A stretch of DNA of 64,000 bases, taken from the NCBI RefSeq assembly GCF_003987185.1, contig NZ_PIPS01000005.1, positions 1-64,000 on the forward strand, written 5' to 3'. Positions 38,082 to 49,774 of this stretch are shown in pieces. A program made the position numbers and the translations under genes. The stretch comes from Idiomarina aquatica (GTDB lineage Bacteria > Pseudomonadota > Gammaproteobacteria > Enterobacterales > Alteromonadaceae). A model generated the notes under the pieces. The model did not search any database. It was not told where the DNA came from and saw nothing but the letters and a program-made list of their open reading frames with translations. How positions within the stretch are numbered: position 1 is the stretch's first letter; every line of letters begins with the position of its first letter.

Positions 38082-38735
38082 TTAACGAACGCCCTTTGGC
38101 AGGTTTTTATGGTAAACATGATAGACCTGTTCCAAACCTTCGCGGCTTGCAACAGAAACGTTCATGTCATTCACTAATCCATTATCAAGGCGATATACCC
38201 AGCCGTGGATATTCAGTTCCTGACCGCGGTCCCAGGCTTCCTGCACCATATTTGTTTTGGCCAGGTTTTTGACCTGTTCAATCACGTTCAATTCGCACAG
38301 ACGATCAATCTGAGCCTGTTCATCCAGCGCTTCGAGCTCCACCGCATGTTCACGGTAAATATCACGGATAGGATAAAGCCAGTGGTCGACTAAACCGTGA
38401 GGTTTGGATTCGATTGCTGCTTTTACCCCGCCGCAGCCGTAATGACCGACGACCAGTACGTGCTTCACTTTTAACGCTTCGATCGCAAACTGAATAACCG
38501 ACAAGCAGTTAAAGTCGGTTTGTATCACCTGATTCGCAACATTACGGTGCACAAACAACTCACCGGGATCCATACCAACGATTTGATTCGCCGGCACGCG
38601 GCTGTCAGAACATCCGATCCAAAGGTATTCCGGCGACTGTTGACCCACCAGTCGCTGGAAAAACTCGGGATCGCGCTCGACTTGCTGTCGAGCCCATTCA
38701 CGGTTGTTGTCAATTAAATGTTTTATGGTTGGCAT
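38082..38735 (-). CDS. can: Beta-class carbonic anhydrase
   Basis: The 217-residue enzyme interconverts carbon dioxide and bicarbonate in the cytoplasm. Zinc ligands and partners are at the same positions as in the Escherichia coli enzyme: Cys42 and Asp44 in CSDSRVPAN, His98 and Cys101 in HYGCGGV. HRNVANQV is also present. It lies 25 nt after gltX on the same strand, so partial co-transcription is possible. Confidence 0.96.
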   Translation of the reverse strand: MPTIKHLIDNNREWARQQVERDPEFFQRLVGQQSPEYLWIGCSDSRVPANQIVGMDPGELFVHRNVANQVIQTDFNCLSVIQFAIEALKVKHVLVVGHYGCGGVKAAIESKPHGLVDHWLYPIRDIYREHAVELEALDEQAQIDRLCELNVIEQVKNLAKTNMVQEAWDRGQELNIHGWVYRLDNGLVNDMNVSVASREGLEQVYHVYHKNLPKGVR

Positions 38736-38759
38736 GTGACCTCGGTTAGCCGCTACAGC

Positions 38760-40169
38760 TTAGCTGTTTGCTTCACGTTCAGAGATAAATTGTAAAGCAA
38801 GGTCGATACGCTGCAATACACTCTGTTGGGGTATAAGTTCCAGGGTCACATCTAACGACGGAGAGTTACCTCCTCCGGTTGCGGCTACCCGTAATGGCAT
38901 ACCCACTTTGCCCATACCCACTTCAAGCACTTCTGCGGTCTGGTTAATCGCGGCCTGGATATTGGCGGCATTCCAGTCGCTGACAGCGGCCAGCAGTTCT
39001 CTGGCTTTTTGCAACGGCTCTTTAGCAACCGGGCGTAGATGTTTTTTCGCGGCCTTTTCTTCAAACTCGGTCACGGCCTGGTAGAAATAACGGCTGATAT
39101 CCGCCATCTCTTTTAACGTCTTAACACGGTCAGCCTGCAGGCCAATCACTTTTTCCAGCGCTGGACCATTGCGAGTATCAATGCCGAGTTGATCAAACTG
39201 CCATTGCAACTGCGGCGCAATCTGCTCTGCTGGCAGGGTTTTCATGTAATGCTGATTCAGCCAGTTTAGTTTTTCGGTGTTGAACGCTGACGCCGCTTTA
39301 TTAACGTCGTCCAACTTAAAATATTGGATCAGTTCTTCAACACTGAAAATTTCCTGGTCGCCATGTGACCAACCCAAGCGCGCCAGATAATTGATCACCG
39401 CCTCCGGCAGATAGCCATCATCACGATACTGCATGACGCTGACGGCACCGTGGCGTTTGGACAATTTCTTGCCGTCGTCGCCTAAGATCATCGACACGTG
39501 TGCATATTCGGGTACCGGTGCACCGAGCGCTTTCAGGATATTAATCTGACGCGGTGTGTTGTTAATGTGATCTTCGCCGCGAACAACATGGGTAATGCCC
39601 ATATCCCAGTCGTCCACAACAACGCAGAAGTTGTAGGTTGGCGTACCGTCAGAACGGGCAATAATCAAGTCATCCAGCTCTTGGTTAGAAAACTCGATGC
39701 GACCGCGAATGTGATCATCAAATACTACGCTGCCTTGTTGCGGATTACGAAAACGCACCACGTATTTGTCACCACTGACATTCGGATTATCACGGCAATG
39801 GCCGTCGTAACGCGGTTTTTGTCCGGCGGCCATTTGCTCTTCGCGCATTTTTTCCAGACGTTCTGTGGAGCAATAACATTTATAGGCTTTATCTTCGGCA
39901 AGCAACTGATCGATCAATTCTTTATAACGATCGAAACGTTGAGTCTGATAGTAAGGACCTTTGTCCCAATTCAGACCCAGCCACTGCATTCCTTCTAAAA
40001 TGGCATCAATAGCCGGCTGCGTTGAACGCTCACGGTCGGTGTCTTCAATGCGTAATACAAATTCACCTCCTTGTGCCTTGGCGACTAACCAAGAATACAA
40101 GGCGGTACGAGCACCACCAACGTGTAAATACCCAGTCGGGCTGGGCGCGAAACGCGTTACCACACTCAT
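38760..40169 (-). CDS. gltX: Glutamyl-tRNA synthetase
   Basis: The 469-residue class I synthetase charges tRNA-Glu. It shows the HIGH-type motif [17 protein letters not shown], the KMSKS-type KLSKRHG, the zinc-site CYCSTERL, and the C-terminal anticodon-binding helices. The start at 40169 has aagga upstream and gives the standard N-terminus [13 protein letters not shown]; the frame runs 20 codons further without a ribosome site. It lies about 0.8 kb from three copies of its own substrate tRNA, all on the minus strand. Confidence 0.97.
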   Translation of the reverse strand: MSVVTRFAPSPTGYLHVGGARTALYSWLVAKAQGGEFVLRIEDTDRERSTQPAIDAILEGMQWLGLNWDKGPYYQTQRFDRYKELIDQLLAEDKAYKCYCSTERLEKMREEQMAAGQKPRYDGHCRDNPNVSGDKYVVRFRNPQQGSVVFDDHIRGRIEFSNQELDDLIIARSDGTPTYNFCVVVDDWDMGITHVVRGEDHINNTPRQINILKALGAPVPEYAHVSMILGDDGKKLSKRHGAVSVMQYRDDGYLPEAVINYLARLGWSHGDQEIFSVEELIQYFKLDDVNKAASAFNTEKLNWLNQHYMKTLPAEQIAPQLQWQFDQLGIDTRNGPALEKVIGLQADRVKTLKEMADISRYFYQAVTEFEEKAAKKHLRPVAKEPLQKARELLAAVSDWNAANIQAAINQTAEVLEVGMGKVGMPLRVAATGGGNSPSLDVTLELIPQQSVLQRIDLALQFISEREANS

Positions 40170-40318
40170 GCTAACTTCCTTTGAATTGATTCGTTCAGAA
40201 AAGACAATAATTGCCGCGAAGTTTAGCAAGAACTGGCGGCTAAAGCATCTGCCGAACAGCAGACAATCGCAAAAACGATTAAATTATCAGCACTTAAACA
40301 AAACTTTCAAAATTTTGT

Positions 40319-40346
40319 TTGACAGTTTTGTTCAGCTCCCTATAAT
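40319..40346 (+). promoter_or_regulatory. tRNA-Val promoter
   Basis: TTGACA (40319-40324) and a perfect TATAAT (40341-40346) with a 16-bp spacer, 38 bp before the first tRNA-Val. Confidence 0.85.
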
Positions 40347-40384
40347 GCCACCTCGCAACGACGCAGAAGTGTCACAGTGAAGAT

Positions 40385-40460
40385 GGTTGCTTAGCTCAGT
40401 TGGGAGAGCATCGCCCTTACAAGGCGAGGGTCACTGGTTCGAGCCCAGTAGCAACCACCA
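40385..40460 (+). tRNA. tRNA-Val (TAC)
   Basis: 76 nt; acceptor GGTTGCT/AGCAACC, anticodon loop CTTACAA (anticodon TAC), T-loop TTCGAGC, CCA encoded. First of two identical tandem copies. Confidence 0.97.
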
Positions 40461-40496
40461 CTCACTTCATCCCCATTCGTTGTAACCCTTTAGAGT

Positions 40497-40572
40497 GGTT
40501 GCTTAGCTCAGTTGGGAGAGCATCGCCCTTACAAGGCGAGGGTCACTGGTTCGAGCCCAGTAGCAACCACCA
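40497..40572 (+). tRNA. tRNA-Val (TAC)
   Basis: Identical to the copy 36 nt upstream, anticodon TAC, CCA encoded. A T-rich stretch (tttcttttttacc) follows and may end the transcript; the convergent LysR gene ends 8 nt downstream. Confidence 0.97.
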
Positions 40573-40580
40573 TTTCTTTT

Positions 40581-41471
40581 TTACCTTTGCAAGTTATCAA
40601 CGAGATAGTCAATCAGCACCCTAACTTTAGGTATCTGTTGCCGGCTTTCCGGGTACAGCGCCCAAATGCCGTCGTCGGGCTGTCGATAATCGGCCAGCAC
40701 TTCCTGTAACTGACCAGTTGCCAATGCATCCTGGACATAGTAATCGGGTAACATGGCCAGACCTAATCCTTTGAGCGCCGCGTCTCGCAAGGCAATACCG
40801 TTATTACAATGAATATGACTGACCGGGGTCAGCGCTTGTGCTTTGCCATTAACCATAAAACGCCACTGTCTTACCGTACCGGTAAAACAACGGTGTTGTG
40901 ACAAGTCTTCCAGTTGTAACGGCATCCCAAAGCGCTGAAAATAGCTGTCAGCACCGACCACAAAATGACGCCGGCTACCCAGTCGCCGGGCGCGTAACCT
41001 GGGGTTGCCTAAATGGCCCAGCCGAATCGCCAGGTCATAACTGCCTTCCACCAAATCGACCGTGTCATTGGTTAAATTCAAATCCAGCCGCAAGTCATCG
41101 TATTGCTGCATAAAATCGTTGAGCAACGGTGCAATAATTTGTTCACCAAAGTAAACCGGTGCGGTGACTCTTATCAGCCCCTGCGGTTGCTCATTGCGTT
41201 GCTGAATTAACTGGTTTGCTTCGCGCAGAGCCGCAACCAAGTGCTGACAGTGCGGCAGGTACAACTTGCCCTCTTCGGTTAAACTGACACTGCGGGTGGA
41301 ACGATACAACAACTGCATTTTGAGCCGACTTTCGAGGGCGGCAATGTTGCGACTGACTTGCGCCACCGACAGACCCAGACGCTGCGACGCCGCGGAAAAG
41401 CTGTTAGTTTCGGCCGTGGCCACAAATTCACTGATCCCTTGCCATTCTTTCACGCGCCAATCCTTTTTCAT
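40581..41471 (-). CDS. LysR family regulator divergent from the formaldehyde-detoxification genes
   Basis: The 296-residue protein has an N-terminal winged helix (FVATAETNSFSAASQRLGLSVAQVSRNIAALESRL) and a periplasmic-binding-protein-like effector domain (GLIRVTAPVYFGEQIIAPLL). It is divergent from adhC-fghA across a 123-bp spacer, so it probably regulates them and itself. The inducer is unknown; formaldehyde or an S-hydroxymethyl-glutathione product is a guess from context. Confidence 0.9.
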   Translation of the reverse strand: MKKDWRVKEWQGISEFVATAETNSFSAASQRLGLSVAQVSRNIAALESRLKMQLLYRSTRSVSLTEEGKLYLPHCQHLVAALREANQLIQQRNEQPQGLIRVTAPVYFGEQIIAPLLNDFMQQYDDLRLDLNLTNDTVDLVEGSYDLAIRLGHLGNPRLRARRLGSRRHFVVGADSYFQRFGMPLQLEDLSQHRCFTGTVRQWRFMVNGKAQALTPVSHIHCNNGIALRDAALKGLGLAMLPDYYVQDALATGQLQEVLADYRQPDDGIWALYPESRQQIPKVRVLIDYLVDNLQR

Positions 41472-41591
41472 TAATGCAAAAGTTATTTGTATAAAACCAA
41501 GATTACCTTTAAATCAGAAAAAGTTAAACTTTCGCTATTGTTATGCGTATAAACGACACAAGGCTAACAAGCCTCATTGACACGGGAGTAA

Positions 41592-42713
<1,122 letters not shown>

Positions 42714-42724
42714 TGGAGTCGAGC

Positions 42725-43555
42725 ATGAAAAAAGTGAGTGATGTGCGCTGCTTCGGCGGTCGCCAGATCCGCTTTGAGCACGATGCTAAAACACTGAACT
42801 GCGTTATGCAGTTCAGTGTTTATCTGCCTGAAGCGGCAACACAGCAGCCCGTACCAGCCGTTTATTTTCTGTCGGGACTAACCTGCACCGATGAAAACTT
42901 TGCCACCAAAGCCGGCGCTCAGCGCGTCGCCAATGAGCTCGGCATCGCATTGATAATGCCGGACACCAGCCCCCGTGGGGATGACGTCCCGGATGATCCG
43001 GAAGCCGCCTATGACTTTGGCAAAGGTGCCGGCTTTTATGTCAACGCAACACAAACGCCCTGGTCACAACATTATCAAATGTATGACTATATCGTCAGTG
43101 AGCTACCTGAACTGGTCGAGCGGGAGCTGCCGATAACTGACCGCCGTGCCATTGCCGGGCACTCTATGGGCGGCCACGGCGCATTGGTGATTGGATTACG
43201 AAACCCACAGCGGTATCGCAGTATTTCGGCCTTTTCTCCGATCACCCACCCGACGGATTGTCCCTGGGGTGAGAAAGCCTTCAGCAACTATTTGGGTGAC
43301 GATCGCCAAGAATGGGCGCAATACGATGCCGTGGAACTGATTAAAGCCCATGGCCAACCCTTACCTATCCGCGTCGACCAAGGGCTGGCGGACGGTTTTC
43401 TTGATGAACAGCTAAAACCACAGGCGCTACAGGCGGCTATCGCTGAGGTCAATGGCGACGCTGAAATTCATTTACACGAAGGCTATGACCACAGCTACTA
43501 TTTTATCTCGAGCTTTATTGAAGCGCAGTTGCGCTTCCATGCGCAGTATCTTTAG
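42725..43555 (+). CDS. fghA: S-formylglutathione hydrolase
   Basis: The 276-residue alpha/beta hydrolase releases formate and glutathione from S-formylglutathione, completing formaldehyde detoxification. Catalytic Ser is in AGHSMGGHGA; the late Asp and His are in VDQGLADGFLDEQ and HEGYDHSYYFI. ATG 42725 is chosen because ggag lies 6 nt upstream; an in-frame ATG at 42713 overlaps the adhC stop. Confidence 0.96.
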   Translation: MKKVSDVRCFGGRQIRFEHDAKTLNCVMQFSVYLPEAATQQPVPAVYFLSGLTCTDENFATKAGAQRVANELGIALIMPDTSPRGDDVPDDPEAAYDFGKGAGFYVNATQTPWSQHYQMYDYIVSELPELVERELPITDRRAIAGHSMGGHGALVIGLRNPQRYRSISAFSPITHPTDCPWGEKAFSNYLGDDRQEWAQYDAVELIKAHGQPLPIRVDQGLADGFLDEQLKPQALQAAIAEVNGDAEIHLHEGYDHSYYFISSFIEAQLRFHAQYL

Positions 43556-43569
43556 TGGTGTGTTTACCA

Positions 43570-43597
43570 GAGTGATGGCGCTTTGCCGCCATCACTC
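43570..43597. terminator. Hairpin between convergent fghA and chemoreceptor genes
   Basis: Perfect 11-bp stem gagtgatggcg (43570-43580) / cgccatcactc (43587-43597) with loop ctttgc. It covers the chemoreceptor stop codon. There is no long U-tract on either side, so it may end transcription weakly or protect 3' ends. Confidence 0.55.
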
Positions 43598-45434
43598 AAA
43601 TCCGGAATTTCATCACCGCCTCGTGTAACTTCTGCGTTTGTGCCGTGACTTGCTGCATGGCTTCGGCATTTAGCTTGGCATCATTAGCAGCCTCTATACC
43701 CGCATCTCGAACACGGGTGACGTTTTCTGCGGTTTCATCGACCACGGCCGATTGTTCTTCGACCGCCGTAGCAATCGAGGCCGATCGATCATTAATGTTC
43801 ATCAGTTCCTGATGGATTAATTTGAACAATTGATCGGATTCATCAGAGTGCTGTGCGCTTTCTTCGCCAAGCTCGTTGCAGTCTTTTAAGGTCGAAACAA
43901 TGATATCCGTCTGTTGATCCAGCTGTTTGGTGATGGATTCAATCTCGGCAATCGACTGCTGCGTTTTCGATGCCAGCGTTCTTACTTCATCGGCGACCAC
44001 CGCAAAACCGCGTCCTTGTTCACCGGCACGAGCCGCTTCAATCGCAGCATTCAGCGCCAGCAGATTGGTTTGCTCTGCGATGGCATTGATAACCGTAACA
44101 ATTTGTCCGATTGCGCCACTTCGCTCCGCCAAAATGTTGGCTTCATTAACACTGCCTCTCAACCGCTCTGATAAGGAGCGGACTTTTTCGACACCAATTT
44201 GCACGGATGTCCGGCCACTTTGCGCGCGAGTCGAAAGTTCATTGACTTGATTGGCCGTTTCTTCCGCATCATTTGCTATACCATGCGCGGTGGTGCCCAT
44301 TTCGTTCATAGCCGTCGCCACCTGGTCGACTTCCAGCGACTGGTTTTCCAGACTGGAAGAGGTGTGTGCCACGGTATCATTTACGCTCGCGGTCAATTCA
44401 TTCACTCGATCCACTGAACGATTAATGTGCTGTATCACTCCCTGAAAATACCCCAACAACTCGTTAAAGCTATCTACCAGCTCACCGAATTCATCGTCCC
44501 GGTATTTACTTGAACGCAAGGTAAGGTCGTGTTTACTTCTTACCTTTCTCATGTCAGTTCTCAGTTGCTGAAGTGGCTTGTTAATCGAACGGATAACCCA
44601 GATCAACAAGCCCATCACCATACAGCCAACAACAATAAACAAGGTTGCGGGTACCCAATTCATCTGTGCCCGACGCTTGGCCAGACGGTCATCGACTTCT
44701 TTATCCAGTTCAATCAGATCGTGCTCAATATTTGCAGCGGCCTGACGCAACTTAGCTTTCGCACCCTCGTTCTCGGTTAGTCCGATGCTTTTACTCAAAT
44801 CCACATAACGATTAAATTCCGTACGATAATCGTTAACGCGTTTCTGCAAGCTTCTGTCAGAACCCAATTGCTGGCTTAACTGTTGCAGTAACGCTTCCAC
44901 CTTGAGCGGGTACTTGTTATCAAACCGCAACATAAAATCTTTCTCACTACGGCGGATTTGCAACAGCGTAATCAACGCGTTGTCCTGACCGTTTGCGGCG
45001 ACTTCCCGTTCCAACTCATGAGTTGCCTTGCGTAACGCGCCATAAGCACCTTGGTTTTCATCCAGGCCGCGCTGTTCAAAGGCTGTTATCAGCTGATTAA
45101 AGGCTCGCTGATACCCGTCAATATCACGCTTCAGACTATTAATAAGGGTAGCCCCACTGGCTGAACCCAGCAGCAGTTGCAACTGCTCAAGCTGCTGTTC
45201 AACCTTCGCTGCGACGTTATTCAAGCGCTCTTGTTCTGAGCGATCTTTGCGCATCAAAAAGTTTTTTTCCGCACTGCGTAACTCAAGCAGGTTGGTATTC
45301 ACTTCCTGCCGTAACGCATTAGCCTGATGCAATTCACCAACCCGGGACTGAAATAACATCATTAATAACAACAGAGCAATAAAGGCGAGGCTGGTAGCGC
45401 CGCCGACCAATAGCAGTTTACTTCTAATCGACAT
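43596..45434 (-). CDS. Methyl-accepting chemotaxis protein with helical bimodular-type sensor
   Basis: The 612-residue receptor has TM1 (about 8-28), a long all-helical periplasmic domain, TM2 (about 258-280), HAMP, and a signalling domain with [36 protein letters not shown]. The sensor repeats the signature [12 protein letters not shown] and later [15 protein letters not shown], fitting the HBM family (McpS-like), which binds small organic acids or other ligands in two modules. The ligand here is unknown. Monocistronic. Confidence 0.93.
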   Translation of the reverse strand: MSIRSKLLLVGGATSLAFIALLLLMMLFQSRVGELHQANALRQEVNTNLLELRSAEKNFLMRKDRSEQERLNNVAAKVEQQLEQLQLLLGSASGATLINSLKRDIDGYQRAFNQLITAFEQRGLDENQGAYGALRKATHELEREVAANGQDNALITLLQIRRSEKDFMLRFDNKYPLKVEALLQQLSQQLGSDRSLQKRVNDYRTEFNRYVDLSKSIGLTENEGAKAKLRQAAANIEHDLIELDKEVDDRLAKRRAQMNWVPATLFIVVGCMVMGLLIWVIRSINKPLQQLRTDMRKVRSKHDLTLRSSKYRDDEFGELVDSFNELLGYFQGVIQHINRSVDRVNELTASVNDTVAHTSSSLENQSLEVDQVATAMNEMGTTAHGIANDAEETANQVNELSTRAQSGRTSVQIGVEKVRSLSERLRGSVNEANILAERSGAIGQIVTVINAIAEQTNLLALNAAIEAARAGEQGRGFAVVADEVRTLASKTQQSIAEIESITKQLDQQTDIIVSTLKDCNELGEESAQHSDESDQLFKLIHQELMNINDRSASIATAVEEQSAVVDETAENVTRVRDAGIEAANDAKLNAEAMQQVTAQTQKLHEAVMKFRI

Positions 45435-45516
45435 CGTAGGGGGGACTCTCTTTACAAAACTGGCGGAATAATAGACAGTTTTGAGTGTTCAAACAATGAT
45501 CAATTTTGTTAAATGA

Positions 45517-46017
45517 TCACACCATTTTTTCACGCGTTGCCAAATGGTTACGGTAGAAACGCCAGTGTCTCGATTTGAGCAAATACCAGAGCGAAATAAA
45601 CCAACCCATGATGATACCCGCGCGCCCAAACGAGAAATGGCCTTGATGCTCAATGAACAGCCAAGCGATCAAAAAGGCATCCAGGAACAGCGAAAATAAC
45701 AGCAAAGGCTGTGCGATTGCCATAACCCGGTTGCCCCAGTTACGGTCGTCTTCCGCGGCAAAAGCACTGGCCAGCAACACCAGTAGCGACGGCAAACCGA
45801 CCAGTAGCATCAGGCCAAACTGCTCGGCATTGCTGTAAAACAAGTTTAACAACCGCGTACGGTCTTCCGAGAAGGTAAGTGAAATGATACCGGCAACGTA
45901 ACCGCGCATTTGGTACAAAATCACCAGCATCAACACCAGCGGTATACTTGCCCGCCCTTCTTTATCCAGATAGCGCACCTTCTCCACGAACGCTGTCGCG
46001 TTGCCAGATCTTTTCAT
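45517..46017 (-). CDS. DUF2919 (YfeZ-like) inner membrane protein
   Basis: The 166-residue protein opens with VEKVRYLDKEGRASIPLVLMLVILYQMRGYVAG, the DUF2919 signature, and has four hydrophobic helices. Function is unknown across the family. The 5' end overlaps the preceding small gene by 56 nt in another frame; a start further in is possible but no better ribosome site was found. Confidence 0.78.
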   Translation of the reverse strand: MKRSGNATAFVEKVRYLDKEGRASIPLVLMLVILYQMRGYVAGIISLTFSEDRTRLLNLFYSNAEQFGLMLLVGLPSLLVLLASAFAAEDDRNWGNRVMAIAQPLLLFSLFLDAFLIAWLFIEHQGHFSFGRAGIIMGWFISLWYLLKSRHWRFYRNHLATREKMV

Positions 46018-46156
46018 GGAAGTAATAACCTACCGTATTTACTAAGGGTTCAATCAGCGCTACTGCGCCTCCAAGCACAACATCACCCGTCATTATCCAA
46101 ACCACGCCAAAGGCAATGGTAAAGTGCATTACTGCGAACGAACATGTCTTTTTCAT
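45962..46156 (-). CDS. DUF2061 small membrane protein
   Basis: The 64-residue protein, MKKTCSFAVMHFTIAFGVVWIMTGDVVLGGAVALIEPLVNT followed by VGYYFHEKIW, matches the DUF2061 pattern of two hydrophobic segments with a conserved EP and HEK. Function unknown. It appears translationally coupled to the DUF2919 gene. Confidence 0.8.
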   Translation of the reverse strand: MKKTCSFAVMHFTIAFGVVWIMTGDVVLGGAVALIEPLVNTVGYYFHEKIWQRDSVRGEGALSG

Positions 46157-46256
46157 AACCTTATCCCTTAATGCTTCCTGTCTAAGAGATAATATTATCG
46201 ATTATTACAGCGATATCTAATTGTAAATATCGATTAACCTATTCGCTTTACCACGC

Positions 46257-48290
46257 TTACACAGCACGTTTAAGTTGTTCACGCATTTTGGCGACCTCGT
46301 CGCGTAGCTGCGCGGCCTTCTCAAACTCAAGGTTTTGGGCCGCTTCGTACATCGCCTTCTCTTTCGCCTCGAGCTCTTTCATCAATGCCTTGGTGTCTTT
46401 AACCACCGTCACCCGCGGATCATAGCCCGCCGCCACTTCCGCAATGGCGCTCGAGGATTTCGATTTCTTCTGGCGCGCCGGCCCCTGACCGAGATCCATA
46501 ACGTCAGTAATGGATTTATTCAGTCCTTTTGGCGTAATGCCGTGTTGTTGGTTAAATTCGATTTGCTTAGTACGGCGCCGATCGGTTTCTTCGATGGCCC
46601 GTTGCATCGAGCCGGTAATCCGATCTGCGTACAAAATGGCACGGCCGTTCACGTTACGGGCCGCCCGGCCAATGGTCTGAATTAACGAACGATCAGAACG
46701 CAGGAAGCCTTCCTTATCGGCATCAAGGATTGCCACCAGTGATACCTCCGGCATATCCAGACCTTCCCGTAGCAAGTTAATACCAACCAGCACATCAAAC
46801 TCCCCTAACCGCAAGTCACGAATGATTTCCATCCGTTCCACGGTATCGATGTCGGAATGCAGGTAGCGTACCTTAATGCCGTGCTCATCGAGGTAATCAC
46901 TCAAATCTTCCGCCATTTTCTTGGTTAGCGTGGTGGCCAGCACCCGCTCGCCTTTCTCGACCCGAATCCGTACTTCGGACATTAAATCATCGACCTGAGT
47001 CGCTACCGGGCGTACTTCGATAATCGGATCGACCAGTCCGGTCGGACGCACCACCTGCTCAACCACCTCACCGCTACTGCGTTCAAGCTCGTATTTACCC
47101 GGTGTTGCCGAGACATACAGCGTTTGCGGTGCAATGGCTTCAAATTCATCAAACTTTAGCGGCCGGTTGTCCAGCGCCGAAGGTAGCCGGAAACCGTATT
47201 CTACCAAATTCTCCTTGCGCGAACGGTCGCCCTTATACATGGCCCCCACCTGGGAAACGGTGACGTGCGACTCGTCGATGATCAACAAGGCATCATCGGG
47301 TAGGTAATCCATCAGCGTCGGCGGCGGCTCACCGGGCGCACGCCGTGACAGATAGCGAGAGTAGTTCTCAATTCCCGAACAGTAGCCGAGTTCGAGCATC
47401 ATCTCGATATCAAACTGTGTGCGCTGAGCAATTCGCTGTTCCTCAATCAATTTATTTTGTTTGATCAAAAACTCGCGCCGTCCCTTCAGCTCTTCCTTTA
47501 TGTGCTCAATGGCATCCACCAATACTTCGCGCGGTGTTACATAGTGCGTCTTAGGATAAATCGTGGTTCGCGCAACATCGGCATCGGTGACTTTGCCGGT
47601 TAATGGTTCAAAATAACTGATACGGTCGATTTCGTTGTCAAACAGTTCAACCCGCACTGCCATGGCTTCTGATTCTGCCGGGAAAATATCAATCACTTCC
47701 CCACGCACCCGATAAGTAGCGCGCTCGAACGCAGCATCGTTTCGTTTGTATTGCAGTTGCGCCAGACGCCGCAGAATATCTCGTTGATCAATGATGTCAC
47801 CGCGTCGCAGGTGCAGCATCATTTTCATATAAGACTCAGGGTCACCCAAACCATAAATGGCGGAAACCGACGCCACCAGCACCACGTCTCGTCGCTCCAT
47901 AAGGGCTTTGGTGGCGGATAATCGCATTTGCTCGATATGGTCATTTATCGATGCATCTTTTTCGATGAACGTATCGGTTGTCGGTACATAGGCTTCTGGC
48001 TGATAGTAATCGTAGTAAGACACAAAGTACTCCACCGAATTATTCGGAAAGTACTCTTTCATCTCGCCGTACAACTGCGCCGCCAGGGTTTTATTATGCG
48101 CCAGAATTAAGGTGGGTCGCTGTGACTTTGCGATCACATTGGCCATGGTAAAGGTTTTCCCGGAACCGGTAACCCCAAGCAAGGTTTGATGAGCCAGGCC
48201 GGCGTCCAGATTATCGAGAATTTTTTCGATCGCCGCGGGCTGATCACCCGCCGGTTGGTATTTAGAAACCAGTTCGAATGATTTACTCAC
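46257..48290 (-). CDS. uvrB: Excinuclease ABC subunit B
   Basis: The 677-residue DNA-repair helicase loads at lesions with UvrA and recruits UvrC. Seen: Walker A GVTGSGKT, the damage-verifying beta-hairpin region [13 protein letters not shown], helicase motifs LLIDESH and [10 protein letters not shown], and a C-terminal UVR domain ([22 protein letters not shown]). GTG 48290 is chosen, giving [18 protein letters not shown] as in other UvrB proteins, with ggagg just upstream. It overlaps the MATE gene by 8 nt. Confidence 0.97.
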   Translation of the reverse strand: MSKSFELVSKYQPAGDQPAAIEKILDNLDAGLAHQTLLGVTGSGKTFTMANVIAKSQRPTLILAHNKTLAAQLYGEMKEYFPNNSVEYFVSYYDYYQPEAYVPTTDTFIEKDASINDHIEQMRLSATKALMERRDVVLVASVSAIYGLGDPESYMKMMLHLRRGDIIDQRDILRRLAQLQYKRNDAAFERATYRVRGEVIDIFPAESEAMAVRVELFDNEIDRISYFEPLTGKVTDADVARTTIYPKTHYVTPREVLVDAIEHIKEELKGRREFLIKQNKLIEEQRIAQRTQFDIEMMLELGYCSGIENYSRYLSRRAPGEPPPTLMDYLPDDALLIIDESHVTVSQVGAMYKGDRSRKENLVEYGFRLPSALDNRPLKFDEFEAIAPQTLYVSATPGKYELERSSGEVVEQVVRPTGLVDPIIEVRPVATQVDDLMSEVRIRVEKGERVLATTLTKKMAEDLSDYLDEHGIKVRYLHSDIDTVERMEIIRDLRLGEFDVLVGINLLREGLDMPEVSLVAILDADKEGFLRSDRSLIQTIGRAARNVNGRAILYADRITGSMQRAIEETDRRRTKQIEFNQQHGITPKGLNKSITDVMDLGQGPARQKKSKSSSAIAEVAAGYDPRVTVVKDTKALMKELEAKEKAMYEAAQNLEFEKAAQLRDEVAKMREQLKRAV

Positions 48291-49641
48291 CAAACCTCCT
48301 CAATTCACGCGAGAACCAAAAGTACGCAATGCTGGCCGTGATCAGGTTGGCGAGCACGCCGCCCATGAACAACCCTGTTAAGTCGGCCAACAGACTGCCC
48401 AAGTACGATAGTGGTACGAAAAACACAAACAAGCGGATGATACTCAGCCATAATGCCCGCATCGGTTTGTGAATGGCATTGAAGCTGGAGTTGGTTAGAA
48501 TAATCCAGCCCTGCAGACCATACCCCAGAGGCATGATGTAAATAAACAGCTCGACGATTTCCGCAACTTCCTGCTCCTCAGCAAACGCCGCGGCGATCCA
48601 GGGTGCCGTTAACACCAGCAACAGGTAAATGCCCGCCTGAATTAACAGCACTGCTTTTAGCGCGGTGTTGTAGGCGTAACGAACCCGGGTAATTTTATCG
48701 GCACCAAAGTTTTGACTGATCAGTGGTGGCAGCGACATCGAAAGTGCCAAAATGATGATGCTGGCCAATGACTCTAACCGGGTCCCCACACCGAATGCGG
48801 CGACCGCCGGAGCACCATAGGCGGCAATGATTGCCGTCATCACTGACATTGCCAGCGGCGTCAGCATATTCGCACCCGCTGCCGGCATGCCGATTTTTAA
48901 AATTTCGCGGGCTGATTTTAGCCAGGCGGCAGCAAAGCTGAGGCCATTAGCGGGACGAAACGCGACCAGCTGTTTACGTTTCAGCAGCCAGAAAATCAGC
49001 AGCAGTCCACTCGCCCATGAAATCACACTGGCAAGCGCCGCTCCCTGTACCCCCATGGCCGGGATAGGCCCCCAGCCGAAAATCAAGATGGGGTCAAAAA
49101 TGGCGTTGGCCAGTCCTCCCGTAGCCATAATGATCGAGGGCGTACGGGTATCTCCTGAGGCTCGCAATACCGCGTTGCCTACCATCGGTGTCACCAGCAT
49201 CACGCAGCCGGCATACCACAACGACATGTAGTCACGGATCAACGGCATCAATCGCTCATGAGCCTGTAACAAACTGAATATCGGTTCCATTAACAGGTAG
49301 CCAATGAATGCCAGTATCAGCACCAATAATGCCGACACGGACAACGCCCCGAAGGCATCAAAGTGAGCCTCCGCGGGTCGGTCACTGCCATATTTACGGG
49401 CGATAACCGCTGAGGTACCAATGCCCAAACCAATGGTTAAACTGACCACCGTGAAGGTGACGGGAAAGGTGAAACTGACCGCTGCCAGTGGGTCGGTGCC
49501 GAGTAAACTGATGAAGAAGGTATCGACAACATTAAAGCTGATTAATGTTGCCACGCCAAAAATGACGGGCCATGTCATTTCCCATAGGGTTTTTCCAACC
49601 GGCGCATGAATTAAGCTACGTGAAGCGTCGGCTGATGACAT
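48283..49641 (-). CDS. MATE family efflux transporter
   Basis: The 452-residue protein has twelve hydrophobic helices in two repeats, with MATE features [38 protein letters not shown] and the second-half equivalent [20 protein letters not shown] pumps expel cationic drugs and metabolites using sodium or proton gradients. The substrate is not determined. It overlaps uvrB, which is probably coupled to it. Confidence 0.92.
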   Translation of the reverse strand: MSSADASRSLIHAPVGKTLWEMTWPVIFGVATLISFNVVDTFFISLLGTDPLAAVSFTFPVTFTVVSLTIGLGIGTSAVIARKYGSDRPAEAHFDAFGALSVSALLVLILAFIGYLLMEPIFSLLQAHERLMPLIRDYMSLWYAGCVMLVTPMVGNAVLRASGDTRTPSIIMATGGLANAIFDPILIFGWGPIPAMGVQGAALASVISWASGLLLIFWLLKRKQLVAFRPANGLSFAAAWLKSAREILKIGMPAAGANMLTPLAMSVMTAIIAAYGAPAVAAFGVGTRLESLASIIILALSMSLPPLISQNFGADKITRVRYAYNTALKAVLLIQAGIYLLLVLTAPWIAAAFAEEQEVAEIVELFIYIMPLGYGLQGWIILTNSSFNAIHKPMRALWLSIIRLFVFFVPLSYLGSLLADLTGLFMGGVLANLITASIAYFWFSRELRRFGE

Positions 49642-49774
49642 GAATACCTCCTCTAAAAATGAGCGTTATAGTCTACCTTATCTGCCCGTCTCTTGGCTAT
49701 GCCGATAGACTTTCGTTGACCGCGTACGTATTATAGAGAGCTCATACGAACCTACTTTGATAAAAGGATGTGCC

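Noticed and set aside
40400-40709. Two overlapping plus-strand frames with the repeated peptide MGEHRPYKARVTGSSPVATT
   Set aside because: They are translations of the two tRNA-Val genes.
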